A stretch of 64,000 nt of DNA from Marinobacter panjinensis (GCF_005298175.1 NZ_SZYH01000001.1:1054001-1118000), one strand, 5' to 3'. Shown: positions 1 through 8,330, counted from the first letter of the stretch. The notes: generated by a model not told the origin, from the letters alone. A program made the numbers and translations.

Positions 1-200
1 ATCAGGGCAAGGCCGAGTCGGGTGAGCTCAGTGGCCCCGGGAACGGGACTGTTGAAGAGATAACGACCGGCCACGTCCAGGCAGGTAGTCAACATGAGCA
101 GGAAGAGAACTGACGCTGCTACAGCCTCCAGAAGGAAGACCAGCCACTTGGCTGGCCCCTTCTCGCTATAATGCCTGTTAACCCATTTAGCGAGAGACAT
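1..200 (-). CDS. TRAP transporter small permease (DctQ-type), 3' part outside the window
   Basis: This is the 5' part of a frame starting at the ATG at 198-200 and running off the left edge; 66 codons are visible. The protein begins MSLAKWVNRHYSEKGPAKWL, followed by a hydrophobic segment (about residues 20-43) and then DVAGRYLFNSPVPGATEL, the usual DctQ hallmark of a membrane helix followed by a conserved (D/R)-rich turn and a Pro-Gly-x-x-E motif. It starts 4 nt after the dctP stop codon, so the two are certainly co-transcribed. The large permease DctM is expected just outside the window. DctQ proteins are four-helix inner-membrane subunits that join the periplasmic binding protein to the DctM channel. 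Confidence 0.85.
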   Translation of the reverse strand, partial: MSLAKWVNRHYSEKGPAKWLVFLLEAVAASVLFLLMLTTCLDVAGRYLFNSPVPGATELTRLGLAL

Positions 201-204
201 GCGG

Positions 205-1242
205 TTACTCCTGGTGCTCACGCTCATACTCTCGAGCAACGGTCCGCAGCTCTTTGAGCGCTTTTCGGGCATTCGGAGCACGATCAGACACGCTCTGAAT
301 CCACTGTTCGTCCATGCCCTGAATCAGCTTCTGGAACTCCTGAGCCATCTGATCCCCTTCCTTCACCCGGATGATGTTGACGCCGGCTTCCTGCGCGGCC
401 TTCAGGCCCTCGTCATCAATACCATCCCAGGCGCGTCCGGCCAGGGCGGAGAGTTTTTCACCCGATACGCTCATGATCGCCTCGCGATCCTTGGGGTCCA
501 GCTTTTCCAGGAAATATGGATCGATGAACATGGAAAAACTGCCGAGGTACATGCCTCCAGGGAGCATCGTGACGTTGGGCGCCACTTCCTTAAGACGCAG
601 GGTCTTCTGCTCACCCATGGGGAGGAAGGCACCATCAATCACGCCCTGCTGCATCATTTGATAGACTTCGGGGGCTGGCGCTGAAACCGCAGTCACGCCC
701 ATTCGCTCGCCAAGCTCGGTCTGGACGCCACCACCAATGCGAATCTTCTTGCCCTTTATCTGGTCGAAGGAGGTGATTGGATCAATGGACTGGATATAGC
801 CCGGACCATGGGTAAACATGCCCAGGAGGGTCAGGCCTACAAACTCGCCGGAGTCCATAAAGTACTTGTTATACACCCGCCACAGTGCTACCGAACCCGC
901 CTCGGCTCCTACACCCAGGCCCGGCAATTCCACTATCTGGGGCAACTTGAAACGGCCCGGAACGTAACCGTGGTAACTGAATCCGGCGTTGACGACACCG
1001 TCCTCTACCAGCTGGAACATGGTTTTCGGGTGGCCCAGATCGTGTTCGATTTCAACCTTAACCCGCCCTTCCGTGGCCTCTTCGACCCATTTGGCCCATG
1101 TCGGCCAGACCACGGCGTTCTGTGGGTTGGTCGGTGGCAGCCAGGTCCCGACGTGCAATGTCGTGGCGGCGAAAGCGCTGGCGGATATTGCCATCCCCAA
1201 TGAAAGGATGGCGGCTTTAGAAAAGAGTTTTGTTTTTGTCAT
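205..1242 (-). CDS. dctP: TRAP transporter substrate-binding protein, DctP family
   Basis: 345 residues. A clean Sec signal peptide is seen (basic MTKTK start, hydrophobic core, cleavage expected after ASAFA near residue 25), followed by a DctP-type periplasmic binding fold with LHVGTWLPPTNPQN at the N-terminus and the conserved central region around KGKKIRIGG. The start has AGGAG about 8 nt upstream. It lies downstream of hpaF on the same strand with a 121 nt gap and no strong terminator in between. It may therefore be transcribed from the operator-bearing hpaF promoter and capture an aromatic acid such as hydroxyphenylacetate; this substrate is an inference from position only. DctP proteins as a family bind small carboxylates in the periplasm for Na+-driven uptake. 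Confidence 0.9.
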   Translation of the reverse strand: MTKTKLFSKAAILSLGMAISASAFAATTLHVGTWLPPTNPQNAVVWPTWAKWVEEATEGRVKVEIEHDLGHPKTMFQLVEDGVVNAGFSYHGYVPGRFKLPQIVELPGLGVGAEAGSVALWRVYNKYFMDSGEFVGLTLLGMFTHGPGYIQSIDPITSFDQIKGKKIRIGGGVQTELGERMGVTAVSAPAPEVYQMMQQGVIDGAFLPMGEQKTLRLKEVAPNVTMLPGGMYLGSFSMFIDPYFLEKLDPKDREAIMSVSGEKLSALAGRAWDGIDDEGLKAAQEAGVNIIRVKEGDQMAQEFQKLIQGMDEQWIQSVSDRAPNARKALKELRTVAREYEREHQE

Positions 1243-1363
1243 AACGGCCTATCTCCTGATAGTTTTGTAGTTATTACTTGCGTTGCCGCGGCCCTGAAAG
1301 ACCTACGAACCTTCCTGACGCTGCCACTACAGGTCTTGCAGCGCCCCCCATGTCAGACTCCCC

Positions 1364-1750
1364 TCAGGTAGTTGAGAACAGTGGATGAATGTTGTTTTTG
1401 TTGAATTTGAGAACAGGATCCAGCTCCGTCATCTCGAATGAGATCTGACAATAGCTGGTATCAGTGACCGGCTTCATCCAGTCGCAGAGAATGTCGAACA
1501 CCCGCTCCGCAACTTCCTGCTTCAACACCATCTCTCGGCCATGACCGATCTTCAGAGTCAGGTTGAGAAAGGAGAAGCCTTCCCTGCCATCCGCGACCCG
1601 GAAGTCGTCACAACGAATAGCCCGGCTACGCACACCACCAATCGGAAAAGCCCCGGTAGAGACAATGTACTCGTGTAAGCTTGCAAACAGCGGCTGGAAC
1701 TCCAGGCGGTCGTGGAGATTACCTGAATACTCAACGATGAAATGAGGCAT
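1364..1750 (-). CDS. hpaF: 5-carboxymethyl-2-hydroxymuconate isomerase
   Basis: 128 residues from the ATG at 1750. This start gives MPHFIVEYSGNL, with Pro-1 of the mature protein as the catalytic base expected of this tautomerase-fold enzyme. An upstream in-frame ATG at 1777 would add nine residues and bury that proline, so it was not chosen. The family isomerises 5-carboxymethyl-2-hydroxymuconate in the homoprotocatechuate meta-cleavage pathway, after HpaE. The gene is divergent from hpaH-hpaI-hpaG1-hpaG2-hpaE and shares with them an intergenic region containing two palindromic operators. Confidence 0.92.
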   Translation of the reverse strand: MPHFIVEYSGNLHDRLEFQPLFASLHEYIVSTGAFPIGGVRSRAIRCDDFRVADGREGFSFLNLTLKIGHGREMVLKQEVAERVFDILCDWMKPVTDTSYCQISFEMTELDPVLKFNKNNIHPLFSTT

Positions 1751-1829
1751 AGAATGAGTCCCGGATAATAGGTTCATCGTTATTGGTTGACGCCCCTGAC
1801 GTTACTTCAGCACAGAGACCACTCACCAG

Positions 1830-1858
1830 AATCTAATTAACATATTAAGTTTTGTCAA
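1830..1858 (-). promoter_or_regulatory. hpaF promoter with embedded HpaR-type operator
   Basis: On the minus strand TTGACA (1853-1858) and TAGATT (1830-1835) are separated by 17 bp. The spacer contains the palindrome TTAATATGTTAA (1837-1848 on the plus strand as TTAACATATTAA). A repressor bound there would block RNA polymerase. The 311 bp between the hpaF and hpaH starts contains this site, its partner at 1925-1944 and otherwise nothing I recognise. Confidence 0.75.
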
Positions 1859-1919
1859 CACGCTCTATGAAATGACACACGCCTGCCAGGCAGGTGTTCA
1901 GAAGCCTGGAATCTGCCCC

Positions 1920-1947
1920 TTGACTTAGTTAATATGTTAACTAAAAT
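1920..1947 (+). promoter_or_regulatory. hpaHIG1G2E promoter with embedded HpaR-type operator
   Basis: TTGACT (1920-1925) and TAAAAT (1942-1947) are 16 bp apart. A dyad with 8-bp perfect arms, TTAGTTAA at 1925-1932 and TTAACTAA at 1937-1944, fills the spacer. Its core matches the operator-like sites at 1837, 7748, 8307 and 8331. Confidence 0.78.
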
Positions 1948-2061
1948 AAAATGATTGTTTATGAGACTCAGAGTTCATCCCGGCCTCGGAACCTGGGCAA
2001 TTGCGGCTCGTGACAGGCCATCGCCGGTCATCCCCTCGACAAATAAAGGTGCATAGCAAGC

Positions 2062-2865
2062 ATGTTGACGAAAGAACAGATCGAAACGGCTGCCGACCGC
2101 CTATACCAGGCCGAGACCAGCCGCAAACAGATCCCGGCCCTGACACTCGACTACCCGGATATGACCATGGAGGATGCCTACGCCATCCAGAAAGCCTGGG
2201 TGGATCGTAAAGTGGCCGAAGGCCGTAAGGTAATGGGCTACAAGATTGGCCTGACTTCCCGTGCCATGCAGATGTCATCCAATATTGATGAGCCGGACTA
2301 TGGCGTTTTGCTTGATGACATGCTGTTCGAGGATGGCGCCACCATCAAGGCATCCGACTTCCTTGATCCGCGCATAGAAGTCGAACTGGCCTTCGTACTG
2401 AAAAAACCTCTGTTCGGCAGTACCGTCACCATCTTCGATGTTATCAACGCCACTGATTACGTAATCCCGTCCCTCGAACTGATCGCGGCCCGGTGCCTGC
2501 GCACCGATCCCGAAACCGGCTACACGCGCAAGGTCTACGATACTATTTCGGACAATGCCGCCAATGCAGGCATCGTTCTGGGTGGCCGCCCCATTCGCCC
2601 GACGGACATCGACTTGCGGTGGGCCGGCTGTATGCTGTACCTGAACGGCCAGATCGAAGAAACCGGCCTTGCCGGTGGTGTTCTGGGGAACCCCCTCAAA
2701 GGCATAACCTGGGTTTGCAAGCGCTTCGCGCCGCACAATGTTGGTCTCGAACCGGGCCAGGTCATCCTGTCCGGCTCGTTCACCCGCCCCGTCCCGGTCA
2801 AGGCCGGCGATACCGTGCATGCAGATTTCGGCTCTCTGGGTGGTGTGACCCTGAACTTCGAATAA
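2062..2865 (+). CDS. hpaH: 2-oxo-hept-4-ene-1,7-dioate hydratase
   Basis: 267 residues, the normal length for HpaH. It belongs to the fumarylacetoacetate-hydrolase-like / vinylpyruvate hydratase family. KVMGYKIGLTSRAMQ and the metal-site region DPRIEVELAFVL (about residues 109-120) are clear. The enzyme adds water to 2-oxohept-4-ene-1,7-dioate to give 4-hydroxy-2-oxoheptanedioate, a late cytoplasmic step of homoprotocatechuate breakdown. It is the first gene of an operon continuing into hpaI (24 nt gap), hpaG1, hpaG2 and hpaE, and is transcribed from the promoter at 1920-1947. The order H-I-G1-G2-E differs from the E. coli order but all the steps are present. Confidence 0.94.
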   Translation: MLTKEQIETAADRLYQAETSRKQIPALTLDYPDMTMEDAYAIQKAWVDRKVAEGRKVMGYKIGLTSRAMQMSSNIDEPDYGVLLDDMLFEDGATIKASDFLDPRIEVELAFVLKKPLFGSTVTIFDVINATDYVIPSLELIAARCLRTDPETGYTRKVYDTISDNAANAGIVLGGRPIRPTDIDLRWAGCMLYLNGQIEETGLAGGVLGNPLKGITWVCKRFAPHNVGLEPGQVILSGSFTRPVPVKAGDTVHADFGSLGGVTLNFE

Positions 2866-2889
2866 CCAGACTGCACGGAGGGACCACGC

Positions 2890-3696
2890 ATGGAACTGCC
2901 CAAAAATCGTTTCAAACAGGGTTTGGCCACCGGGGAAACCCAATATGGGCTCTGGCTGGGCCTGCCGGACAACAGCGCGGCCGAAATCGCCGCGGCAGCC
3001 GGTTTTGATTGGCTGCTGATAGATGGCGAACACGCCCCATTCGACTTGCGCACCATAATGTCTCACCTGCAGGCTATGGCACCCTACGACGTCGCCCCGG
3101 TTGTACGTTGTGTCGAAGGCAATACTGCGCTGATCAAGCAACTGCTCGATATTGGTGTGCAGACGCTACTGGTACCAATGGTAGAGGACGCGGAGCAAGC
3201 GAAACAGTTGGTAAAGGCGGTTCGCTATCCACCGGACGGCATTCGCGGCCTGGGCACCTCGCTGGCCCGCGCGGCCCGCTGGAATCAGATACCAGGCTAT
3301 CTGAAAAAGGCCAATGACGAGATCTGCCTGATCGTCCAGGTGGAAACCGCCAGTGCCATGGAAAACCTTGACGAAATTCTCGCCATTGAGGGTGTCGACG
3401 GAGTGTTCATAGGCCCATCCGACCTGTCCGCTTCCATGGGCTACATCGGCGACGCGGGTAACCGGGAGGTGGTCGACACCATCAACAAGGGCCTCCACAG
3501 GATACGTACTGCCGGCAAGTATGCCGGCCTGCTCTGCCCCGACCCATCTCTGGCGGAAAGCTACATCCGCCAGGGTGCCAATTTTGTCGGTGTCGGTGTC
3601 GACACTTTGATCCTGGCCAACGAAACCCGAAAGCTGGCGCAGCGCTTCAAACAGGGCGCACCGGTTCAAGACGACAAACCTCAGGCCGGCTACTAG
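2890..3696 (+). CDS. hpaI: 4-hydroxy-2-oxoheptanedioate aldolase
   Basis: 268 residues of the HpcH/HpaI class II pyruvate-aldolase family. Visible motifs are LIDGEHAPFD (about residues 42-51), YPPDGIRGLGTS near 117, the metal-binding segment QVETASAMENLDEI near 155 and IGPSDLSASMG near 177. The enzyme splits 4-hydroxy-2-oxoheptanedioate into pyruvate and succinate semialdehyde and needs a divalent metal. A ribosome site GGAGGGACC lies just before the ATG. The succinate semialdehyde it makes would need an oxidising enzyme, which the dehydrogenase at 8394-9824 may supply. Confidence 0.95.
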   Translation: MELPKNRFKQGLATGETQYGLWLGLPDNSAAEIAAAAGFDWLLIDGEHAPFDLRTIMSHLQAMAPYDVAPVVRCVEGNTALIKQLLDIGVQTLLVPMVEDAEQAKQLVKAVRYPPDGIRGLGTSLARAARWNQIPGYLKKANDEICLIVQVETASAMENLDEILAIEGVDGVFIGPSDLSASMGYIGDAGNREVVDTINKGLHRIRTAGKYAGLLCPDPSLAESYIRQGANFVGVGVDTLILANETRKLAQRFKQGAPVQDDKPQAGY

Positions 3697-3728
3697 TCAA
3701 TGGCGGCCACCACAAGAAAAGGTTAATC

Positions 3729-4397
3729 ATGACAGCAAACACCCTGGTTCACAGCAAGCTGGTCTGCGTCGCACTGAACGACAAGTCCCAGTTGACTGCT
3801 CTGGAGGGGACATTCAACGAAGCCCCCTACAAGAAACCACCGACCCAGCCAGTGCTGTATTACAAGCCGCGTAACACCTGGAATGTTGATGGTGCCGAGG
3901 TGGAATGGGCGAAGGACTTCGACGGCAGCGACGTTACAGCCATGGCCGTTGGCGCCAGCCTGGGCGTGGTCATTGGCCGCGAAACCTGCCGCGTCAGTCA
4001 GGCTGAAGCACTGGATTATGTCCGTGGCTACACCATCGTCAGCGATTTTTCGCTGCCGGAAGAAAACTACTTCCGCCCCGATATCAAGGGCAAATGCCTG
4101 GACACTTCCGCGCCGGTCGGCCCGGAGATCGTCCCGGCCGACACCATCGCCAACCCGGACGCCCTCACTGTCACCATCCGTGTTAATGAGGAGCAGAAGA
4201 GTGCGTTTGCGCTGGCTGACATGCAGCGCAGCGTTGCCGAGCTGATCAGCACGATCTCCTGGATCATGACGCTGCAGCCGGGGGAGATCATCGCCGTCGG
4301 CTTTGCCGGTGACCGTGTTCCGGTTGCCCAGGGTGACAGAGTGGAAGCAACCATCGAGGGTGTCGGCACCCTGACCAACACACTGGGAGGTGCCTGA
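3729..4397 (+). CDS. hpaG1: HpaG1: N-terminal-type subunit of the homoprotocatechuate decarboxylase/isomerase
   Basis: 222 residues, fumarylacetoacetate-hydrolase fold. It carries GYTIVSDFSLPEENYFRP and TMTLQPGEI-like sequence near the C-terminus (seen as WIMTLQPGEIIAVG). In E. coli this domain is the first half of the fused HpaG, which decarboxylates 5-oxopent-3-ene-1,2,5-tricarboxylate and isomerises the product. Here it is a separate gene ending 3 nt before hpaG2. The ExE metal ligands seen in HpaG2 (YECELVAVIG) are replaced here by GASLGVVIG, so this subunit probably has a structural or partial catalytic role; that is inference. Confidence 0.9.
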   Translation: MTANTLVHSKLVCVALNDKSQLTALEGTFNEAPYKKPPTQPVLYYKPRNTWNVDGAEVEWAKDFDGSDVTAMAVGASLGVVIGRETCRVSQAEALDYVRGYTIVSDFSLPEENYFRPDIKGKCLDTSAPVGPEIVPADTIANPDALTVTIRVNEEQKSAFALADMQRSVAELISTISWIMTLQPGEIIAVGFAGDRVPVAQGDRVEATIEGVGTLTNTLGGA

Positions 4398-4400
4398 GCC

Positions 4401-5183
4401 ATGAGACACGCACGCATCATTTTTGACGGCCGTGAGCTGGACATCGACATCGATACCAACGATCGCATCACCACCACTGACGGCGAGGTGCTGGACGTTG
4501 CACTGGATTCGAACGATATCACCTGGCTGGCGCCGGTAAAGGACCCCGGCACCATCTTCGCGCTGGGCCTGAACTACGCCGACCACGCCACCGAGCTGTC
4601 GTTCGAACCGCCCAAGGAACCACTGGTTTTCATCAAGCATGCCAATACCCTGACCGGGCACAAGCAGGTCAGCTACCGCCCCGACAACATCGAGTTCCAG
4701 CATTACGAATGCGAACTGGTGGCGGTGATCGGTAAAACCGGCAAGAACATCAGGCGCGAAGATGCAATGGACTATGTTGCCGGCTACACGGTCTGCAACG
4801 ACTTCGCAATCCGCGACTATCTGGAGAACTACTATCGCCCCAACCTGCGGGTAAAGAGCCGGGACTCCCTGTTGCCGATGGGACCGTGGATTGTTGATCG
4901 CGAGGACGTGGCGGACGCCAACAACCTGCGCCTGACTACCGAAGTCAACGGCAAGATCACCCAGGACGGCTCCACCAGCGATATGATCTTCGACGTTCCC
5001 TTTCTGGTGGAATACCTGAGCAAGATCATGACCCTGAACCCGGGTGACATGATCGCCACCGGTACCCCCCACGGTGTGGTCGACATGCAGCCCGGCGACA
5101 CCGTGATCTGCACCATCGAAAACATCTGCTCACTGGAGACACGCATCGTCTCCGAAAAAGAGTACTTCGGCGACAAATACTGA
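4401..5183 (+). CDS. hpaG2: HpaG2: C-terminal-type, metal-binding subunit of the decarboxylase/isomerase
   Basis: 260 residues with the complete FAH-family active-site signature. FALGLNYADHATEL lies near residue 52, the acidic pair HYECELVAVIG near 98, GYTVCNDFAIRDY near 127, and NPGDMIATGTPHGV near 213. It corresponds to the second half of the fused E. coli HpaG and should carry out the metal-dependent 5-oxopent-3-ene-1,2,5-tricarboxylate decarboxylation and 2-hydroxyhepta-2,4-diene-1,7-dioate isomerisation. The start codon follows the hpaG1 stop by 3 nt, which fits translational coupling and an equal ratio of the two subunits. Confidence 0.92.
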   Translation: MRHARIIFDGRELDIDIDTNDRITTTDGEVLDVALDSNDITWLAPVKDPGTIFALGLNYADHATELSFEPPKEPLVFIKHANTLTGHKQVSYRPDNIEFQHYECELVAVIGKTGKNIRREDAMDYVAGYTVCNDFAIRDYLENYYRPNLRVKSRDSLLPMGPWIVDREDVADANNLRLTTEVNGKITQDGSTSDMIFDVPFLVEYLSKIMTLNPGDMIATGTPHGVVDMQPGDTVICTIENICSLETRIVSEKEYFGDKY

Positions 5184-5201
5184 GCCTTCAGGAGAACGAT
5201 C

Positions 5202-6737
5202 ATGAGTGAAACACAAGCGACCAACCTGGAACGTGCCCAACGCTACCTGGAGCGCTTCAGAAACAACACCACCGGCCATTACATCAACGGTGAGTTCACC
5301 CTGGGTAACGGCGGCAAGGAATACGACAACATCACGCCGACCGACAATACCCCCATCGGTAAGGTCATGGCCGGGTCAACCGACGATATGGATGCCGCCT
5401 GCAAGGCTGCCGAAGATGCCTTTGAAGCCTGGGCCGCCACACCGGGCGCCGAGCGCAAGCGACTCCTCAACAAATTCGCCGACCGCCTGGTCGAGCGTGC
5501 TGACGAAATCGCCCTGGTCGAGGCCATGGACTGCGGCCAGGCCATCCGTTTCATGAAAAAGGCTGCCGAGCGCGGCGCCGCCAATTTCCGCTTCTTTGCT
5601 GACAAGGCGCCGGAAGCCCAGGATGGCCTCGCCCTCCAGCAACCGGAACATACCAACTTTACGATCCGAAAGGCGATTGGTCCGGTGGGCATCATCACGC
5701 CCTGGAATACGCCGTTCATGCTGTCTACCTGGAAAATCGCTCCGGCTCTGGCGGCAGGCTGTACCGTTGTCCACAAGCCGGCCGAACTGACCCCGCTGAG
5801 TGCGCATATCCTCGCCGAGATCGCCAATGAAACCCTGCCCAAAGGCGTCTGGAACATGGTCAATGGCTTCGGCGAGAGCGTCGGCAAATGTATGACCGAA
5901 CATCCCGCAATCAAGGCTGTGGCGCTGGTGGGAGAATCCGCCACTGGTTCCCACGTCATGCGCCAGGGTGCCGATACCCTTAAACGCATGCATTTCGAAC
6001 TGGGTGGAAAGAACCCGGTCATTGTGTTTGATGACGCCGACTTCGATCGAGCGCTGGACGCAGTTGTGTTCATGATCTACAGCCTCAACGGCCAGCGCTG
6101 TACGTCTTCTAGCCGATTGCTGATCCAGAGTGGCATTCGTGACAAGTTCATGGCCGCATTGGAGCAGCGGGTTCGCAACCTTAAGGTTGGCCACCCGCTG
6201 GACCCGAACACGGAAGTCGGTCCGCTGGTACACAAAGAGCACTACGACAAGGTGCTGAGCTATTTCGACATCGCCAGAGAAGATGGCGCCAACATCGCCG
6301 TGGGTGGCCAGCGCATCACCGAGGCGAACGGTGATCTGGATCCGGCCGGCAACTACCTGGAGCCGACCCTGTTCACCGAAGCCAGCAGCAGGATGCGCAT
6401 CGCGCAGGAAGAGATTTTCGGGCCGGTGCTGACCACCATCACCTTCGACACCGAAGAGGAAGCGATCGCAATCGCCAACGATACGGAATACGGCCTGTCA
6501 GGGTACATCTGGACCGAAAATACCGGTCGGGCCATGCGCATGGCCCGGCATGTCGAGGCTGGCATGTTGTGGGTGAACTCCGAGAACAGCCGCAACCTGC
6601 CCTCCCCGTTCGGCGGTACCAAGATGTCCGGCATCGGCCGTGACGGCGGCGACTGGAGCTTCGACTTCTACATGGAAACCAAGAACGTCTGCATCGCGCA
6701 CGGTACTCACCGGGTACCACAGCTTGGCAAGGGCTGA
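5202..6737 (+). CDS. hpaE: 5-carboxymethyl-2-hydroxymuconate semialdehyde dehydrogenase
   Basis: 511 residues, aldehyde dehydrogenase superfamily. The cofactor and active-site motifs are all visible: ITPWNTPFMLSTWKIAPALA, HFELGGKNPVIVFDDADFD with the general-base Glu, and NGQRCTSSSRLLIQ with the catalytic Cys near residue 302. The C-terminal PFGGTKMSGIGRDGG is typical of this clade. The enzyme oxidises the ring-opened semialdehyde made by HpaD, using NAD+. It is the last gene of the hpaHIG1G2E operon: a strong hairpin follows 22 nt after the stop codon, before hpaA. Confidence 0.95.
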   Translation: MSETQATNLERAQRYLERFRNNTTGHYINGEFTLGNGGKEYDNITPTDNTPIGKVMAGSTDDMDAACKAAEDAFEAWAATPGAERKRLLNKFADRLVERADEIALVEAMDCGQAIRFMKKAAERGAANFRFFADKAPEAQDGLALQQPEHTNFTIRKAIGPVGIITPWNTPFMLSTWKIAPALAAGCTVVHKPAELTPLSAHILAEIANETLPKGVWNMVNGFGESVGKCMTEHPAIKAVALVGESATGSHVMRQGADTLKRMHFELGGKNPVIVFDDADFDRALDAVVFMIYSLNGQRCTSSSRLLIQSGIRDKFMAALEQRVRNLKVGHPLDPNTEVGPLVHKEHYDKVLSYFDIAREDGANIAVGGQRITEANGDLDPAGNYLEPTLFTEASSRMRIAQEEIFGPVLTTITFDTEEEAIAIANDTEYGLSGYIWTENTGRAMRMARHVEAGMLWVNSENSRNLPSPFGGTKMSGIGRDGGDWSFDFYMETKNVCIAHGTHRVPQLGKG

Positions 6738-6759
6738 TGCGCATCCCAGACCAAACCAG

Positions 6760-6789
6760 CCGGTCCCCGTGTCGCTGCACGGGGACCGG
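6760..6789 (+). terminator. Strong stem-loop between hpaE and hpaA
   Basis: A perfect 12-bp stem, CCGGTCCCCGTG (6760-6771) with CACGGGGACCGG (6778-6789), has a 6-nt loop. No U-tract follows, so it may stabilise the upstream mRNA end, cause pausing or act as a Rho-aided terminator rather than a classical terminator. Confidence 0.55.
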
Positions 6790-6819
6790 GCGCCCTCAAA
6801 AAGCTGCTATATTCGCCTC

Positions 6820-7740
6820 ATGAGCGAAGAAAATCATACCGAATGGATTCCCAACATCATCCTGGGTCAGGATTACGACAGACGTTATCTGGATGCCCCC
6901 ATACATTATGATGTGTTGGAAAATCTGGCTGCGTTCTATGGCCGCGACATGCCGGTGCACCGCCATGCCCAGTATGTCCAGATTCACTATATCGATCATG
7001 GCGCGATCGATTTTCATATCGATGACAAGGTCTACGAAGTAACCGGGCCCAGTTGTTTCTTTACGCCGGCATCCATTCCCCATTCCTTCCGCACCGATCC
7101 CAGTGCCCGTGGACACGTCCTGACAATTCATCAGTCCCTGGTATGGCAACTCATGCAGGACAACGTCGGTCGCGAAATCGATGCCAGCCTCACCGAAGGC
7201 ATCTGTCTGGAACGGGACCGGCTCCCCAGAGGACAGAAAGCCCAATGGACACTGCTGGTCCGAGTACTGCAAGATATCCAGATGGAATGGTCTTCGGATC
7301 AGGTGGCGAAGGAACTGGCAATGAAGAGTCTGGTCCGGCTGTTACTGATCCGCATGGCCCGGCTTTCTTTTAAACGGTCCGCCAGCAGAACCGTAAACAG
7401 TGAGGATCTGCGGCTGTTCCGTTATTTTGCCAATATGATAGAGGAGCACTATCAGGAGCAGTGGCATCTGCCTCGCTACACTACGGAAATGGCGATTTCG
7501 GAAAGCCGGTTGAATCAGACCTGTCAGCGAATTGCCAACAGGTCCCCCAAACGGCTGATCCACGACCGGGTGATTCAGGAAAGCAAGCGCCTGCTGATTT
7601 TCAGCAATCTTTCCAGTAACGAGATTTGCTACCAGCTTGGCTTCTCCGATCCTGCTTACTTCTCACGTTTCTTCAAGAAGCATACCGGTATGACCGCCCA
7701 GCAATTCCGCAAAGACATGGCGGTCCACAGAACACACTAG
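6820..7740 (+). CDS. hpaA: AraC-family activator of the homoprotocatechuate pathway, HpaA-like
   Basis: 306 residues from the ATG at 6820. The N-terminal cupin sensor domain begins with WIPNIILGQDYDRRYLDAP, then NMPVHRH-like metal/ligand sequence (RDMPVHRHAQYVQIHY), closely following the E. coli HpaA layout (…NLADFFGRNMPVHRHDRF…). The C-terminal AraC double helix-turn-helix is about residues 205-300, ending GFSDPAYFSRFFKKHTGM. The frame is open 60 codons further upstream, but that part runs back through the hairpin and the hpaE 3' end and has no family similarity. The chosen ATG has no Shine-Dalgarno sequence, and a -10-like TATATT lies only 5 nt upstream. HpaA proteins activate hydroxyphenylacetate genes in response to the aromatic inducer. 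Confidence 0.88.
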   Translation: MSEENHTEWIPNIILGQDYDRRYLDAPIHYDVLENLAAFYGRDMPVHRHAQYVQIHYIDHGAIDFHIDDKVYEVTGPSCFFTPASIPHSFRTDPSARGHVLTIHQSLVWQLMQDNVGREIDASLTEGICLERDRLPRGQKAQWTLLVRVLQDIQMEWSSDQVAKELAMKSLVRLLLIRMARLSFKRSASRTVNSEDLRLFRYFANMIEEHYQEQWHLPRYTTEMAISESRLNQTCQRIANRSPKRLIHDRVIQESKRLLIFSNLSSNEICYQLGFSDPAYFSRFFKKHTGMTAQQFRKDMAVHRTH

Positions 7741-7765
7741 ACATTCCTTAATATATTAATAAAAT
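7738..7765 (+). promoter_or_regulatory. hpaR promoter with embedded HpaR-type operator
   Basis: TAGACA (7738-7743, overlapping the hpaA stop codon) and TAAAAT (7760-7765) are separated by 16 bp. The palindrome TTAATATATTAA (7748-7759) fills the end of the spacer. This predicts autorepression of hpaR. Confidence 0.68.
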
Positions 7766-7834
7766 GATCCATTGCTCATTTTCGCAACGACTAGCAGAAC
7801 CCCCAGAGACTGGACGACTAAGGTAACTCAATAC

Positions 7835-8257
7835 ATGCGCAAGTTTGATGACTCGCTTCCCCTGCGGCTACTCAAGGCCCGCGAGGCTGCCATGGGCTTT
7901 TTCCGCCCGCTTCTCCAGGAGATCCCTCTTACCGAACAGCAATGGCGTGTCATCCGGGCTCTCAACGAATTCGAGGAACTGGAGTCGAAACAACTTGCAG
8001 AACTCTGCTGCATCCTCAGCCCCAGCCTTACCGGAATCATCAACCGGCTGGAACAGCAGGGTTACATAAAACGCCGAAAGTCCAGCGAGGATCAGCGCCG
8101 AATCCTGCTCAGCCTGACTGAAAAATCCAAGGAGATGTTCGCCAGAATGAGCCCTCTCCTCGAAACACGCTACCAGGAAATGACTGAGCGTTTCTCGCCT
8201 GAGGACATGAAAAAACTAGAAGAGTTGCTGAACAAACTCTGCGATCTGAAACCCTGA
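7835..8257 (+). CDS. hpaR: MarR-family repressor of the homoprotocatechuate operon, HpaR-like
   Basis: 140 residues from the ATG at 7835 (MRKFDDSLPLRLLKAREAAM), which matches the usual HpaR N-terminus. An upstream in-frame ATG at 7772 lies in the operator/promoter leader and was rejected. The winged-helix domain is visible: LTEQQWRVIRALNEFEELES (about 35-54), recognition helix CCILSPSLTGIINRLEQQGY and wing KRRKSSEDQRRILLSLTEKS. HpaR proteins repress the meta-cleavage operon until a pathway aromatic binds. The five palindromic sites in this locus are the likely targets. Confidence 0.93.
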   Translation: MRKFDDSLPLRLLKAREAAMGFFRPLLQEIPLTEQQWRVIRALNEFEELESKQLAELCCILSPSLTGIINRLEQQGYIKRRKSSEDQRRILLSLTEKSKEMFARMSPLLETRYQEMTERFSPEDMKKLEELLNKLCDLKP

Positions 8258-8296
8258 AGCACCTTTCTGAACCAGCGATCCCCTGATCTGAAGACA

Positions 8297-8325
8297 TTGA
8301 CATTAGATAATATGTTAACTAAATT
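8297..8325 (+). promoter_or_regulatory. Promoter with HpaR-type operator upstream of the second aldehyde dehydrogenase
   Basis: TTGACA (8297-8302), a 17-bp spacer and TAAATT (8320-8325). The dyad TTAGATAATATGTTAACTAA (8303-8322) occupies the whole spacer. It likely drives the dehydrogenase and the two MFS genes, and possibly hpaD and the monooxygenase. Confidence 0.75.
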
Positions 8326-8330
8326 TGTAC

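Noticed and set aside
3723-5072. Long open frame on the minus strand (449 codons)
   Set aside because: It lies entirely antisense to hpaG1 and hpaG2, has no recognisable domain and is a shadow of GC-rich codon use.
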